DNA from: JTS-RE9 sp964649195
GTDB lineage: Bacteria; Planctomycetota; Phycisphaerae; Phycisphaerales; Phycisphaeraceae
Direction of reading: 5' to 3'
DNA: 64,000 nt
Assembly (NCBI GenBank): GCA_964649195.1
Contig: CAZYPK010000007.1
Coordinates: forward strand, 1-64,000
The number at the start of each line of letters is the position of its first letter. Within the stretch, counting starts at the first letter, position 1. Below are positions 16,297 through 24,396 of the stretch, one piece after another. A program made the translations under genes and the position numbers. The notes below the pieces were generated by a model. That model searched no databases. It worked only from the letters and a program-made list of their open reading frames with translations, and was not told the DNA's origin.

Positions 16297-18322
16297 CGAA
16301 CTTATCCTGCACAACGTAGGTCCCTATCGTGGTGAGCAGCGCGCCGACCTGCGACCACCGTCGCCGGATCGGCCAGTGATCCTCTTTGGTGGTCTCAACG
16401 GTGCAGGCAAAACGACTATACTCGAAGCGATCCAGCTCGCTCTATACGGCAACATGAGTGAGCCCGCCCGTCGCAGCGGTCTTGCATACGACGAATACCT
16501 CGCTCGCGCCGCAAACCGCGCCGCATCGCCTCGCGAAGGATCGTCCGTCGGGATCACCTTCACCGTCCACGAGGGCGGACACACCGTCTCCTACAAGCTT
16601 CGACGCACTTGGATAGCGACGGGCGGACGATCGAAGAAGGTCCGTGAAGAACTTGATGTTTGGTGTAATAACCAACACAACGCAGCGCTCGCAGCAGCAT
16701 GGTCAGAGCAAGTTGCGCAGTTCCTGCCACCTCGCTTGGCTCCATTGTTCTTCTTCGACGGGGAACGCATCGAACAACTCGCAGACCCAGAGCAATCGGC
16801 CGAAGCACTGCGAACCGCCGTTGGAGCGCTCTTGGGTGCGGACCTCGTTGACCAGCTAGGAGCCGACCTTGACGTTCTGCTGCGTCGCCGACGGGTGGAG
16901 CAGGCTGGGTCTGAAGATGAGCGGCTACCACAGGCTGAAGAAAAACTAGAGGCTGCGGAGGCTGCTCGACGTGATGCACTGCAACGAGTAGCGGCCGCCA
17001 GGGCGGCGCTCGACAGGGCTGAAGAGCTGGCTCGGCGAGCAGATCAGCGGTATGCCGAACAGGGTGGACATGCCGCCGATGAGCGCCGAGAAACCGAGGC
17101 AAAACGCGCAGTTGCGGATGCAGAGCGCAAGGGCATAGAACGTGAAATGAGAACGCTGGCTGCCGGCGATCTGCCACTAGCGCTGGTGGTGCCTTTGCTG
17201 AAAGACGCTGCCGCCCATGTGGATCGAAGCGCATTGACCGCTGAACGACGGATTGCAGCTGTAGTCGTATCCGATGCGGCGAAGAGGCTGGAAAGCGAAC
17301 TCAAGAGAGTGAAGGCTGCGCAGGAGACCCTGAAGTTGGTAAGAGCGTGGGCGATTCGTGAAACGAAAATCGACTCGAACGAGAGCGAAGCTATCCCAGA
17401 TGCGGCAACGACTGCGGCTCGGTTGCGCCAACTGCTTGGTGGTTCGCTAGAGACCGAACTTGGAGCGGCAAAAGACTTGCTTTCACGCCATGCCGACGCT
17501 TCTGCGCGGGTTGACGAACTGGAAAGATCGCTAGCGATGACGCCTGATGCCGACGCCGTGAAGGACGCAGTCGAACAGCGCCGACTAACTCTAATGGAAC
17601 TCGGAGCACGCCAACAACAGCATGTCGCTGCGTCTGAAGCTGATGCCGATGCTGTACGCGAGGTCGAGCGATGCCAACGAGAGCTGGATCGCCTTTTGGA
17701 TGAAGCTCGTGTAGCTCGGGGTGAAACGGCCGACGCCGAACGCTTCACACGCCACGCTAAAAGTGCGCAGGCGGCATTGAGCAGGTTTGGCACTCGACTG
17801 CGGCGTCGGCACTTGGAGCGGCTGGAGAAACTTATTCTGGAATGCTACCAGTCGCTGATGCGTAAGACTAAGCTCGTCACTGCCCTTCGGATCGACCCCG
17901 ACACATACGCCATACACCTCACCGATGCCGATGGCTCCGAGGTGCGACCTGAACGGCTCAGTGCTGGCGAACGCCAGCTTCTGGCAGTTTCGATTCTTTG
18001 GGCAATGGCTCGAGCAAGCGGACGGCCGTTGCCAGTTGCCGTAGACACGCCACTGGGTCGCCTCGACGGCACACACCGACTTCGCCTTGTCGAGCGCTAT
18101 TTCCCGCACGCCGCCGCGCAGGTGCTGTTGCTCTCGACCGACGAAGAGGTGGACGCCGGTCTCTACGCCGTGCTGAAACCATTTGTCGGCCGCGCATTCC
18201 GTTTAGATCACGATGAGCAAGGTGGTACTCGAATCGCTCCGGGCTACCCTTTTGCTGCGCCACGGCCTCAATATCAAACCCAAGCACATATTGAACCCTC
18301 AACAAAAGTGATGACACAATGA
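16286..18322 (+). CDS. dndD: Phosphorothioation protein DndD (SMC/Rad50-like ATPase)
   Basis: 678 residues. The GTG start at 16286 is supported by a perfect AGGAGG at 16274-16279. Walker A is at 36-43 (GLNGAGKT), followed by a long Ala/Arg/Glu-rich coiled coil with no CxxC hook. Near residue 550-600 come the ABC-type signature LSAGERQLLAVS and the Walker B/D-loop VAVDTPLGRLDG. DndD is required for DNA phosphorothioation and is proposed to open or nick DNA for sulfur insertion. It overlaps dndE by ATGA. Confidence 0.94.
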   Translation: MQIDELILHNVGPYRGEQRADLRPPSPDRPVILFGGLNGAGKTTILEAIQLALYGNMSEPARRSGLAYDEYLARAANRAASPREGSSVGITFTVHEGGHTVSYKLRRTWIATGGRSKKVREELDVWCNNQHNAALAAAWSEQVAQFLPPRLAPLFFFDGERIEQLADPEQSAEALRTAVGALLGADLVDQLGADLDVLLRRRRVEQAGSEDERLPQAEEKLEAAEAARRDALQRVAAARAALDRAEELARRADQRYAEQGGHAADERRETEAKRAVADAERKGIEREMRTLAAGDLPLALVVPLLKDAAAHVDRSALTAERRIAAVVVSDAAKRLESELKRVKAAQETLKLVRAWAIRETKIDSNESEAIPDAATTAARLRQLLGGSLETELGAAKDLLSRHADASARVDELERSLAMTPDADAVKDAVEQRRLTLMELGARQQQHVAASEADADAVREVERCQRELDRLLDEARVARGETADAERFTRHAKSAQAALSRFGTRLRRRHLERLEKLILECYQSLMRKTKLVTALRIDPDTYAIHLTDADGSEVRPERLSAGERQLLAVSILWAMARASGRPLPVAVDTPLGRLDGTHRLRLVERYFPHAAAQVLLLSTDEEVDAGLYAVLKPFVGRAFRLDHDEQGGTRIAPGYPFAAPRPQYQTQAHIEPSTKVMTQ

Positions 18323-18753
18323 CCAGCGCACAAAGTCATATAGACGTACCCACTTCCTCCGCAATCGTGGAGACCGTGCGCGTCTCCAAGTCGGGTCGCG
18401 ATCAACTCGTGACGCTCAAGCGGCGAACAGGTATCGAAAACTGGAACGTGCTCTGCCGGTGGGCGTTGTGCGTCTCCCTCGCCGAACCGTCCCCGGTCCG
18501 CGACATCAGCATCCCCGCCGACGGGCCGGTCGAGATGACATGGCGGACATTTGGTGGTGCGAATGCTGAAGTCTACGCAGCCCTCGTACGAGACCGCTGC
18601 CGCCGCGATGGGCTTTCCATAGACGCATCAGTCGTGTCTCAGCAGTTCCGTCTACACCTACATCGAGGCATTTCGTACTTGGCTGGTAATCCCCGTCTCA
18701 GGTCTGTTGCCGACCTGATCCGGTGTGTTGCTGAAAGCCAGGATATTGCCTAG
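18319..18753 (+). CDS. dndE: Phosphorothioation protein DndE
   Basis: 144 residues, start overlapping the dndD stop. It shows the family pattern VRVSKSGRDQLVTLKRRTGI and ends with QFRLHLHRGISYLAG. DndE is a small basic protein reported to bind nicked DNA and to be essential for sulfur incorporation. It is slightly longer than usual through an N-terminal extension. It closes the modification operon. Confidence 0.92.
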   Translation: MTSAQSHIDVPTSSAIVETVRVSKSGRDQLVTLKRRTGIENWNVLCRWALCVSLAEPSPVRDISIPADGPVEMTWRTFGGANAEVYAALVRDRCRRDGLSIDASVVSQQFRLHLHRGISYLAGNPRLRSVADLIRCVAESQDIA

Positions 18754-18802
18754 CCTCATTGCTTATTATTATCCAGTAGCGAAGAGAGTAACGGTCGTCT
18801 TG

Positions 18803-18968
18803 AGATTTGGACGAGAACCCAATATTGAACGCCACAGGACGGCCATCAGCCGGGCCGACCTTTCCCGCCCGATGCGGCTCGCAATGGAGTCGGGCCTGCT
18901 GCCACCAGGGAGCAGCTTCTTCGATTACTCGCGCGTGGGGCGCGGCAGTGGGCTTGCCGCGCCCCCGG
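18803..18968 (+). pseudogene. N-terminal remnant of a Dnd-associated putative methyltransferase
   Basis: Just after dndE the plus strand encodes RHRTAISRADLSRPMRLAME and then PPGSSFFDYS. This aligns with residues 8-40 of the intact protein at 22209 (RHKTAIGRSTLSRPLRLALE, then PQEIVFDYG). Similarity stops at the SAM-binding motif, where the sequence drifts into the 3' end of the opposite-strand ATPase gene. The copies differ at many positions, so this is not a fresh duplication. It suggests that the three-gene module at 18980-21954 was placed into, or recombined with, an older dndE-methyltransferase junction. Confidence 0.7.
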
Positions 18969-18979
18969 ACGACTCCGCG

Positions 18980-20815
18980 TCACCTGATAGTCACATCCGA
19001 TCGCCGCTTCAGATAGATAGCCGCGAATTTGCCCCAGTCCTCGCGGAGTTCAAGATAGTCATCTTCTGGATTGGGGCTCATATTCTCTGCCTTGGCGTAC
19101 GCAAACAGTAGCAGGTCAATCCCATCGAGTGCTCGCTCGAGCATCTCGACGGTCGAGTGCTCATCCATTCCAGCCAGCCGCTTGGTCACGGCTTCACGAA
19201 TCGGCTGGTATACCTCTTGAATAAAGGGGTGGCGCCGATTGATCTTCACGATCACGGTCTGGCTGAGGTGATGAATATCCAGCAGTGATTTGCCCGGCCA
19301 CTCGACGTCGAGGGCGACCACCGGCCGCTGCTGAACGTGCGCCATAAATGCCTCGATCTTTACGGGATCTGTAATGCCAACATCCGCGGCAGCCTCGCGG
19401 AGCTTCGCGAGCTCCTCTTCCTTGGTGACCGATGCCCCGCCCTGGCCAACCGGCATACCAGGGTTGGCGCTCTTGGCGACATCTTCTGCTCCTTCGCGTC
19501 CACCACTTGTGTCTGCTCCAGGCTTGGAGTCTTCTGCCTTCTTTGTTATCGCCCACAACTCGCGGATGTCTCGGCGGGCTTTGACAACCGGCTTTTTGAG
19601 AGCCTTGCGCAGCTCCTCGCGTAGTTTCTCAACCGGCTCGGCGCCGCGCTTGATGTGTTTCACTTGAAAAAACTCGTCCAGCGCGGGCGGAAACGCGACC
19701 TCGATACCGATGTAGCGGTCGACCTTGTCGACGCCGTCTGGCAGCATCCTTGGCACGACAGTGTAGCTAATCTCGCGGTTGTGTCGGAGAAAACTGATCT
19801 TGCCTTGGTTGTCGGGAATGTGCAGCTTCTTGAATTGGTTTTCGCTCTTTGGCCCCTCCGTGCCGCCGCCGCCCGACGTAAGCCGGGTGACTCTGGGGGT
19901 CAAGTAAACACGCCATGTGACATCGTGTCCGCCAATGCGAATCACACCATTATCAACGTGCTCGCCCTCCATACTCAACCCTTCCGCCAACTGATTAGCA
20001 AATGGGTTATCAATCTGGAATAAGGGGTCGTAGGGATGAAGTGGCATGGACATCTCTCTTACAAAAATCTTGAGGCCACCATCGATGTACACGCGGTACG
20101 TGCGCGACAGGAAATATGAAAGATCGTGCAGCTTTTCGTCCGCCCGCTCGATGTACGATTCCCCGTGGTTGAGGCGATCGAGATCCCGCCACACAATAAG
20201 AGTGCCGGAGTCAAACTCCTGGCCTCCATCAGTCGAAGCGGACATTAAGTGCTTAAACTCCTCGGGGAATCCCTCAATCTCTTCGGTCACGTAGTACTCC
20301 TGTTGCTTCTTCTGGACCAGCTTGAGATCGAGGTAGCTCCGAAAGATGCGTCCCTCCGTGTTGGGCACAGACATTGCCCATCGCCGTCCGTCCTCGCCGT
20401 CAGACTCTTCGGTAGCAACCAAGAATTTCGGCTTCGTGTACACCTCAAGCCGGCGACCTTGGCTAATCGCGCCGAGTTTGAAGCCCACGCCGAAACGGCC
20501 GATGTTCGTTCGGTCACCGTACCGGGTCGAAAACCCGACCGTCAGCACGCTCGACAGAATGTTGGCCGGAATGCCGGTCCCGTTGTCTCCAATCCCGAAC
20601 GACTCGACCTCGTACCGGGTCTTCTTCGCCTTGCCATCATTGACCTCGGCCTCGGTCCAGTCGATCCGGACCTGAGTGGCGCCGCCTTGGATCGAGTTGT
20701 CGATGCTCTCGGCGACGGCATCGCCAATTTTATACCCGGCATCGCGGAAGCTGCGCAATGCGTGATCGGCGCGCACGAGTTCACCTTTGCTCGACAATAG
20801 TTCGCTCTTGGTCAT
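18980..20815 (-). CDS. GHKL (Hsp90/MORC-like) ATPase
   Basis: 611 residues from the ATG at 20815, which has GGAGG 8 nt upstream; longer in-frame starts at 20878 and 20899 lack a good ribosome site. The Bergerat-fold motifs are complete: Glu36 with Asp39-Asn40 (AVAESIDNSI), DNGTGI at 77-82 and GRFGVGFK at 106-113, as in MORC/Hsp90/MutL-type ATPases. The C-terminal half contains a long linker and helical segments with no nuclease motif I can see. It forms a leftward operon with the GIY-YIG and HTH genes. In known systems such ATPases act as ATP-gated DNA clamps; a defence role here is inferred from position. Confidence 0.85.
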   Translation of the reverse strand: MTKSELLSSKGELVRADHALRSFRDAGYKIGDAVAESIDNSIQGGATQVRIDWTEAEVNDGKAKKTRYEVESFGIGDNGTGIPANILSSVLTVGFSTRYGDRTNIGRFGVGFKLGAISQGRRLEVYTKPKFLVATEESDGEDGRRWAMSVPNTEGRIFRSYLDLKLVQKKQQEYYVTEEIEGFPEEFKHLMSASTDGGQEFDSGTLIVWRDLDRLNHGESYIERADEKLHDLSYFLSRTYRVYIDGGLKIFVREMSMPLHPYDPLFQIDNPFANQLAEGLSMEGEHVDNGVIRIGGHDVTWRVYLTPRVTRLTSGGGGTEGPKSENQFKKLHIPDNQGKISFLRHNREISYTVVPRMLPDGVDKVDRYIGIEVAFPPALDEFFQVKHIKRGAEPVEKLREELRKALKKPVVKARRDIRELWAITKKAEDSKPGADTSGGREGAEDVAKSANPGMPVGQGGASVTKEEELAKLREAAADVGITDPVKIEAFMAHVQQRPVVALDVEWPGKSLLDIHHLSQTVIVKINRRHPFIQEVYQPIREAVTKRLAGMDEHSTVEMLERALDGIDLLLFAYAKAENMSPNPEDDYLELREDWGKFAAIYLKRRSDVTIR

Positions 20816-20908
20816 GGTATGTTCCTCCGTAGTAATGAGAGTTCCAGTGGATTCTTCCGTTGGGATATTGTTGTTCATATGTTTAACCCTGACTTTCATT
20901 GAGCTAGT

Positions 20909-21310
20909 TCAGTGCTGTACTATCAGCCGTCTACCAAACCGCGGGACCGGCCAAGCAACCCCGTCGGCACCCAACAGTGGAACCGCCCCAGTTGCCGGCT
21001 CGCCGGGTGCGATTCTGTTGAGGGACGGGCGGAACCGGCGATATGCTCGGCACTCTGCGTGATAAGCCTGCTCGGCGGTCAATCTGGGCTCAAACACAAA
21101 ATGCGTCGCGTGGTCATGCGGATGGTGCAGCAGGCGCCGCCGGAGGTCGGTGTCGCTGCGGCCGACGTAAATGCACTGCAAGGCGCCGTTGAGCCCCACC
21201 GTAAACAGGACGTAGGCACCCTTGGTTTTGGGAGGGATGACCGCGCAAATCATCCGGCGATCGAATCGAAGAGGCCGTAGGCCCCGCGTTGTGGTGAAGA
21301 TCTGCTTCAT
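20909..21310 (-). CDS. GIY-YIG domain protein (probable nuclease)
   Basis: 133 residues from the ATG at 21310, which overlaps the stop of the upstream gene (ATGA) and has GGAGGG just before it. The GIY-YIG fold is read as GAYVLF (31-36), IYVGRS (47-52), Arg57, a catalytic-type Glu86 (YHAECRAY) and Asn98 near the end. It is small, so it may be a stand-alone nuclease domain recruited by the GHKL ATPase encoded 93 bp downstream. Not assignable to UvrC, SLX1 or a homing endonuclease. Confidence 0.75.
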   Translation of the reverse strand: MKQIFTTTRGLRPLRFDRRMICAVIPPKTKGAYVLFTVGLNGALQCIYVGRSDTDLRRRLLHHPHDHATHFVFEPRLTAEQAYHAECRAYRRFRPSLNRIAPGEPATGAVPLLGADGVAWPVPRFGRRLIVQH

Positions 21311-21954
21311 GCCGCCCTCCACAACTCGAAGGTTTGCGCCATCGCTTGTTGGGCGATGTTGGGGTGCTTTCCGAACTCCGCGGCGAGTCGAAGGTAGCAG
21401 ACTGTCGCCGCCGGCGATGCGTTCAGAGCCGCCCTCGCCTCGGCCACGAGCTTGTTAAACTGACGCTTGCCCACGCCCATTTCGGCTTTCACATCGTCAA
21501 GCGTGGCTTCGCGCAATTTCAAATGCAGCGCACGCTGCACACGGTGGGGCATCGCGTCAACGACGGCGCGGATCTGCTCAGCAGCAAGGAGCATTTCATC
21601 GCGCAGTTCAGTCTCCTCCAGCGACGACATCGCCGGAGCTACACTGAGCCGAGCCAAAGCCTTCTTGTCGGCGGTAACCGCCGGGCCATCCAACGGGACG
21701 AACCCTGCCGCCGCTCGGACAGCAGCGACCTTGGCGGCATTGCGGCGAAGGTTTTCGGCTAAGCGGTGCCCACCGGCGTGTCGGCTTGGCCGGTCCACGA
21801 GATGATCAAGCGCGTGCTCAAGCTTTTCCCGTTCGAACGGGTCGACCGTGCGATGGACACGCTCCGCCAGCGCCGCATGAGCTTCCTTGAATTCTGTGGT
21901 GTGATAAAGGGCAGCGGTGCGCGCATTGGCACCCGCAATGGGAGAGAGATGCAT
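21307..21954 (-). CDS. Sigma-70 region 4-like HTH protein
   Basis: 215 residues. The ATG at 21954 has a perfect AGGAGG 5 nt upstream. Near residues 140-185 there is a helix-turn-helix of the sigma region 4 type (PHRVQRALHLKLREATLDDV, then GVGKRQFNKLVAEAR). The N-terminal 100 residues are helical and unrecognised, and there is no region 2, so it is not a complete sigma factor. It is the first gene of the operon with the GIY-YIG and GHKL genes and may be its regulator. Confidence 0.65.
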   Translation of the reverse strand: MHLSPIAGANARTAALYHTTEFKEAHAALAERVHRTVDPFEREKLEHALDHLVDRPSRHAGGHRLAENLRRNAAKVAAVRAAAGFVPLDGPAVTADKKALARLSVAPAMSSLEETELRDEMLLAAEQIRAVVDAMPHRVQRALHLKLREATLDDVKAEMGVGKRQFNKLVAEARAALNASPAATVCYLRLAAEFGKHPNIAQQAMAQTFELWRAA

Positions 21955-22208
21955 GAAGACCTCCTGGTCGCTAGGCTAGTGTCCGCATTCACGGTCCACA
22001 GCCGGTTCCAGATTGCGAGGACGGTTCTCGGTCGGACGGGAACAGCTCCACGGCCGACTTGCCTCGCTGGCGACATCATATCAAGATGCAATGTTGAATG
22101 CATCAGGATCACGTCGCCTTCATACTAAAGGTGGGGGGGGCGCGCGTTAGTGAGAACTGCTAGACCCGGAAATTCGCACGGGACAAGGGACCGGTTTCAG
22201 GAAGCGCA
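21955..22208. promoter_or_regulatory. Divergent intergenic region with a G8 tract
   Basis: 254 bp between the leftward HTH/GIY-YIG/GHKL operon and the rightward methyltransferase gene. It contains a run of eight G residues at 22133-22140 directly before an alternating CGCGCG. No promoter hexamers are convincing by eye. The homopolymer sits about 70 bp before the methyltransferase start, where slippage could alter promoter spacing. Confidence 0.4.
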
Positions 22209-23729
22209 ATGATCGTGCATCGAATACCCCGCCACAAGACCGCAATCGGCCGCAGCACCCTCTCTCGACCCCTCCGCCTTGCTCTGGAGGCTCAACTTCT
22301 CCAGCCCCAGGAGATCGTATTCGACTATGGGTGCGGACGCGGCGATGACGTGCAGTACCTGAGGAGCATGGGCATCGCCGCTAACGGCTGGGACCCGCAT
22401 CACCGACCGTCTGCTCGTCGCGAGCCAGCAGATGTCGTAAACCTCGGCTACGTGGTCAACGTGATTGAAGACCCGGAAGAGCGCGCAGAAGCTTTACAGT
22501 TGGCGTGGGACCTTACCAAAGGTGTACTCGTTGTGGCTGCCCGACTGAGCCACGAGATCAAACAGCTGGCCGAAGGTGGCGACACTTTCGAAGATGGCAC
22601 CATCACGAGCCGAAGCACCTTTCAGAAGTTTTTCGCTCAATCTGAGTTGCAATCCTGGATCGACGAGACTTTGCCCCAAGACGCGACTCCTGCATTACCC
22701 GCTGCGTCAGGAGTGTACTTCGTCTTTCGAGACCCGATGCGTCGCCAGGCATTCGTCGCGAGTAGGTTCGTCCGTCGCCGAACAGCACCAACGGTCCGCA
22801 AGAGTGATCTGCAGTTCGAACAGCATCGAGTGCTGCTTGAGCCACTAATGGCGTTCGTCTCAGAAAATGGCAGGCTGCCCGCAGGTACGGAGGCTGTGAA
22901 CTTTTCTGATCTGGTCGAGGCCCTCGGATCGCTAAAGCGGGCGATGGTAATCGTACGGCGCGTAACCGGTTCAGAGCAGTGGAACCAAGGCCGGTCCGCA
23001 CGAAGGGAAGAACTGCTCCTGTGGCTCGCACTAAGCCGTTTCAGCGAAGCAAGGACACAGCAACCATCCAGCGGTCGCCGCAGCAGGCGGCGGATCGGTC
23101 GCCCGAAATTCGGCGAGTTGCCTGAGAATCTAAGACACGACGTTCGCAACTTTTTCGGCACCTATGCGCAGGCTTGTGATGAAGGTGACAAGCTTCTATT
23201 CGCTGCCGGCGACCGCGATCAGCTCGAAGCCGCCGTGGAAGCGTCCTCAGTCGGAAAAAAACTTCCGGGAGCGCTTTACATCCATGCTGACGCACTCGAC
23301 CAATTGCCGCTGATCTTACGGGTGTACGAAGGGTGCGCCCGCAGCTACCTCGGCAGCATCGATGACGCAAACATTATCAAGCTCAACCGCTTCGACCCGA
23401 AAGTGTCGTATCTAAGTTATCCCGCGTTCGACCGGGAAGCACACCCGGCTCTGGCGTGGTCGATGCGCGTGGCGATGGGGTACTGCGATGTGAAGACTCG
23501 TGATTTTCGTGACTCCCTGAATCCTCCGGTGCTGCATCGAAAAGAGACCCTTATCGCTCAGCATAATGAAAGGTATGAAAAGTATCGTCGCTTGACGCTC
23601 CAAGAGGAGAAGGCCGGATTACTCGAAGACAGCAACACGATCGGAACTCGGGATGGATGGAATGAACGTCTTGCTAATCGTGGATACCAAATACGTGGCC
23701 ACAAACTAAGCAAAACCCGGAATAAGTAG
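22209..23729 (+). CDS. DNA phosphorothioation-associated putative methyltransferase
   Basis: 506 residues. The N-terminus KTAIGRSTLSRPLRLAL and SAM-binding motif I (DYGCGRGDD, 39-47) match the family annotated as Dnd-associated putative methyltransferase, found beside dnd genes but with no proven reaction. PADVVNLGYVVNVIEDPEER follows as expected for a class I fold. The C-terminal half is family-specific (YIHADALDQLPLILRVYEG). It is transcribed alone, divergent from the GHKL operon. Confidence 0.85.
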   Translation: MIVHRIPRHKTAIGRSTLSRPLRLALEAQLLQPQEIVFDYGCGRGDDVQYLRSMGIAANGWDPHHRPSARREPADVVNLGYVVNVIEDPEERAEALQLAWDLTKGVLVVAARLSHEIKQLAEGGDTFEDGTITSRSTFQKFFAQSELQSWIDETLPQDATPALPAASGVYFVFRDPMRRQAFVASRFVRRRTAPTVRKSDLQFEQHRVLLEPLMAFVSENGRLPAGTEAVNFSDLVEALGSLKRAMVIVRRVTGSEQWNQGRSARREELLLWLALSRFSEARTQQPSSGRRSRRRIGRPKFGELPENLRHDVRNFFGTYAQACDEGDKLLFAAGDRDQLEAAVEASSVGKKLPGALYIHADALDQLPLILRVYEGCARSYLGSIDDANIIKLNRFDPKVSYLSYPAFDREAHPALAWSMRVAMGYCDVKTRDFRDSLNPPVLHRKETLIAQHNERYEKYRRLTLQEEKAGLLEDSNTIGTRDGWNERLANRGYQIRGHKLSKTRNK

Positions 23730-23762
23730 CAGAACCGCCCACCGGCGAATGAATATCTCCGC

Positions 23763-23783
23763 TGCGAGTGCCTTGCGCTCGCA
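23763..23783. terminator. Hairpin between convergent genes
   Basis: TGCGAGTGC (23763-23771), loop CTT, GCGCTCGCA (23775-23783): nine pairs including one U-G wobble. It lies between the 3' ends of the methyltransferase (+) and the 175-residue gene (-). There is no clear U-tract on either side, so terminator activity is only likely. Confidence 0.5.
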
Positions 23784-23859
23784 CCTCCATTACTGCCGTT
23801 GAACCATGCACATATCTACTAGCAATTTATCATGCTAATTGATCGATTTGAGAATCGAC

Positions 23860-24387
23860 TCAATGCGCAAGGAAGACGGCGCCGAAGTTGGCGGCATGGA
23901 GGTCAAGCTTCTCTTTGAAACGCATGAGAAAGAAATCGAGGCTCTTCGGCGGCTCCTCAAACCATTCTTCCTCCAACACTTGAATCCCGCCCGCAGCGTA
24001 AGAATTCATACGTTCAGCCCCTTCTGGCTTTAAGTACGATGGCGAACGTGGATCGAGTATTTTCCCAACGGCCTCCTGGACTCGCAATTTGTGGGTAGCA
24101 TCAACAGCACCGCTACGGATGATAATCCGTTCTTTACGCAGCTCCGCCGCCAGCAATAATGCAAGAATACTTTCAGTGCGGTCGCGATAGCCTCCAGCAC
24201 CCGCACCGGGAAAGTTGTCGATGAACACCTTTCCGTCTTTGTCAGTCATCTGCCGTTCCCGGGCAGTCATTACCCCCGCGACAAAACTGAAATAGTACTT
24301 ATCGAACAAAGGGGTCTTGCTCGTGTCACCGAGTTCGACATCGACACCTTTAAAAAACTTGCGAGCATCATCGTGTAGACGAAACAT
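23860..24387 (-). CDS. Dnd-island small protein, last gene of restriction operon
   Basis: 175 residues, beginning 9 bp after the ATPase stop. Features: KYYFSFVAGVMTARERQ, then YRDRTESILALLLAAELRKE, then a helical C-terminus. I believe it resembles small proteins that accompany phosphorothioation-dependent restriction genes, but cannot name the family with certainty. No catalytic motif is visible. Its constant place beside the SMC-like ATPase suggests an obligate subunit. Confidence 0.65.
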   Translation of the reverse strand: MFRLHDDARKFFKGVDVELGDTSKTPLFDKYYFSFVAGVMTARERQMTDKDGKVFIDNFPGAGAGGYRDRTESILALLLAAELRKERIIIRSGAVDATHKLRVQEAVGKILDPRSPSYLKPEGAERMNSYAAGGIQVLEEEWFEEPPKSLDFFLMRFKEKLDLHAANFGAVFLAH

Positions 24388-24396
24388 CGGTAGCTC

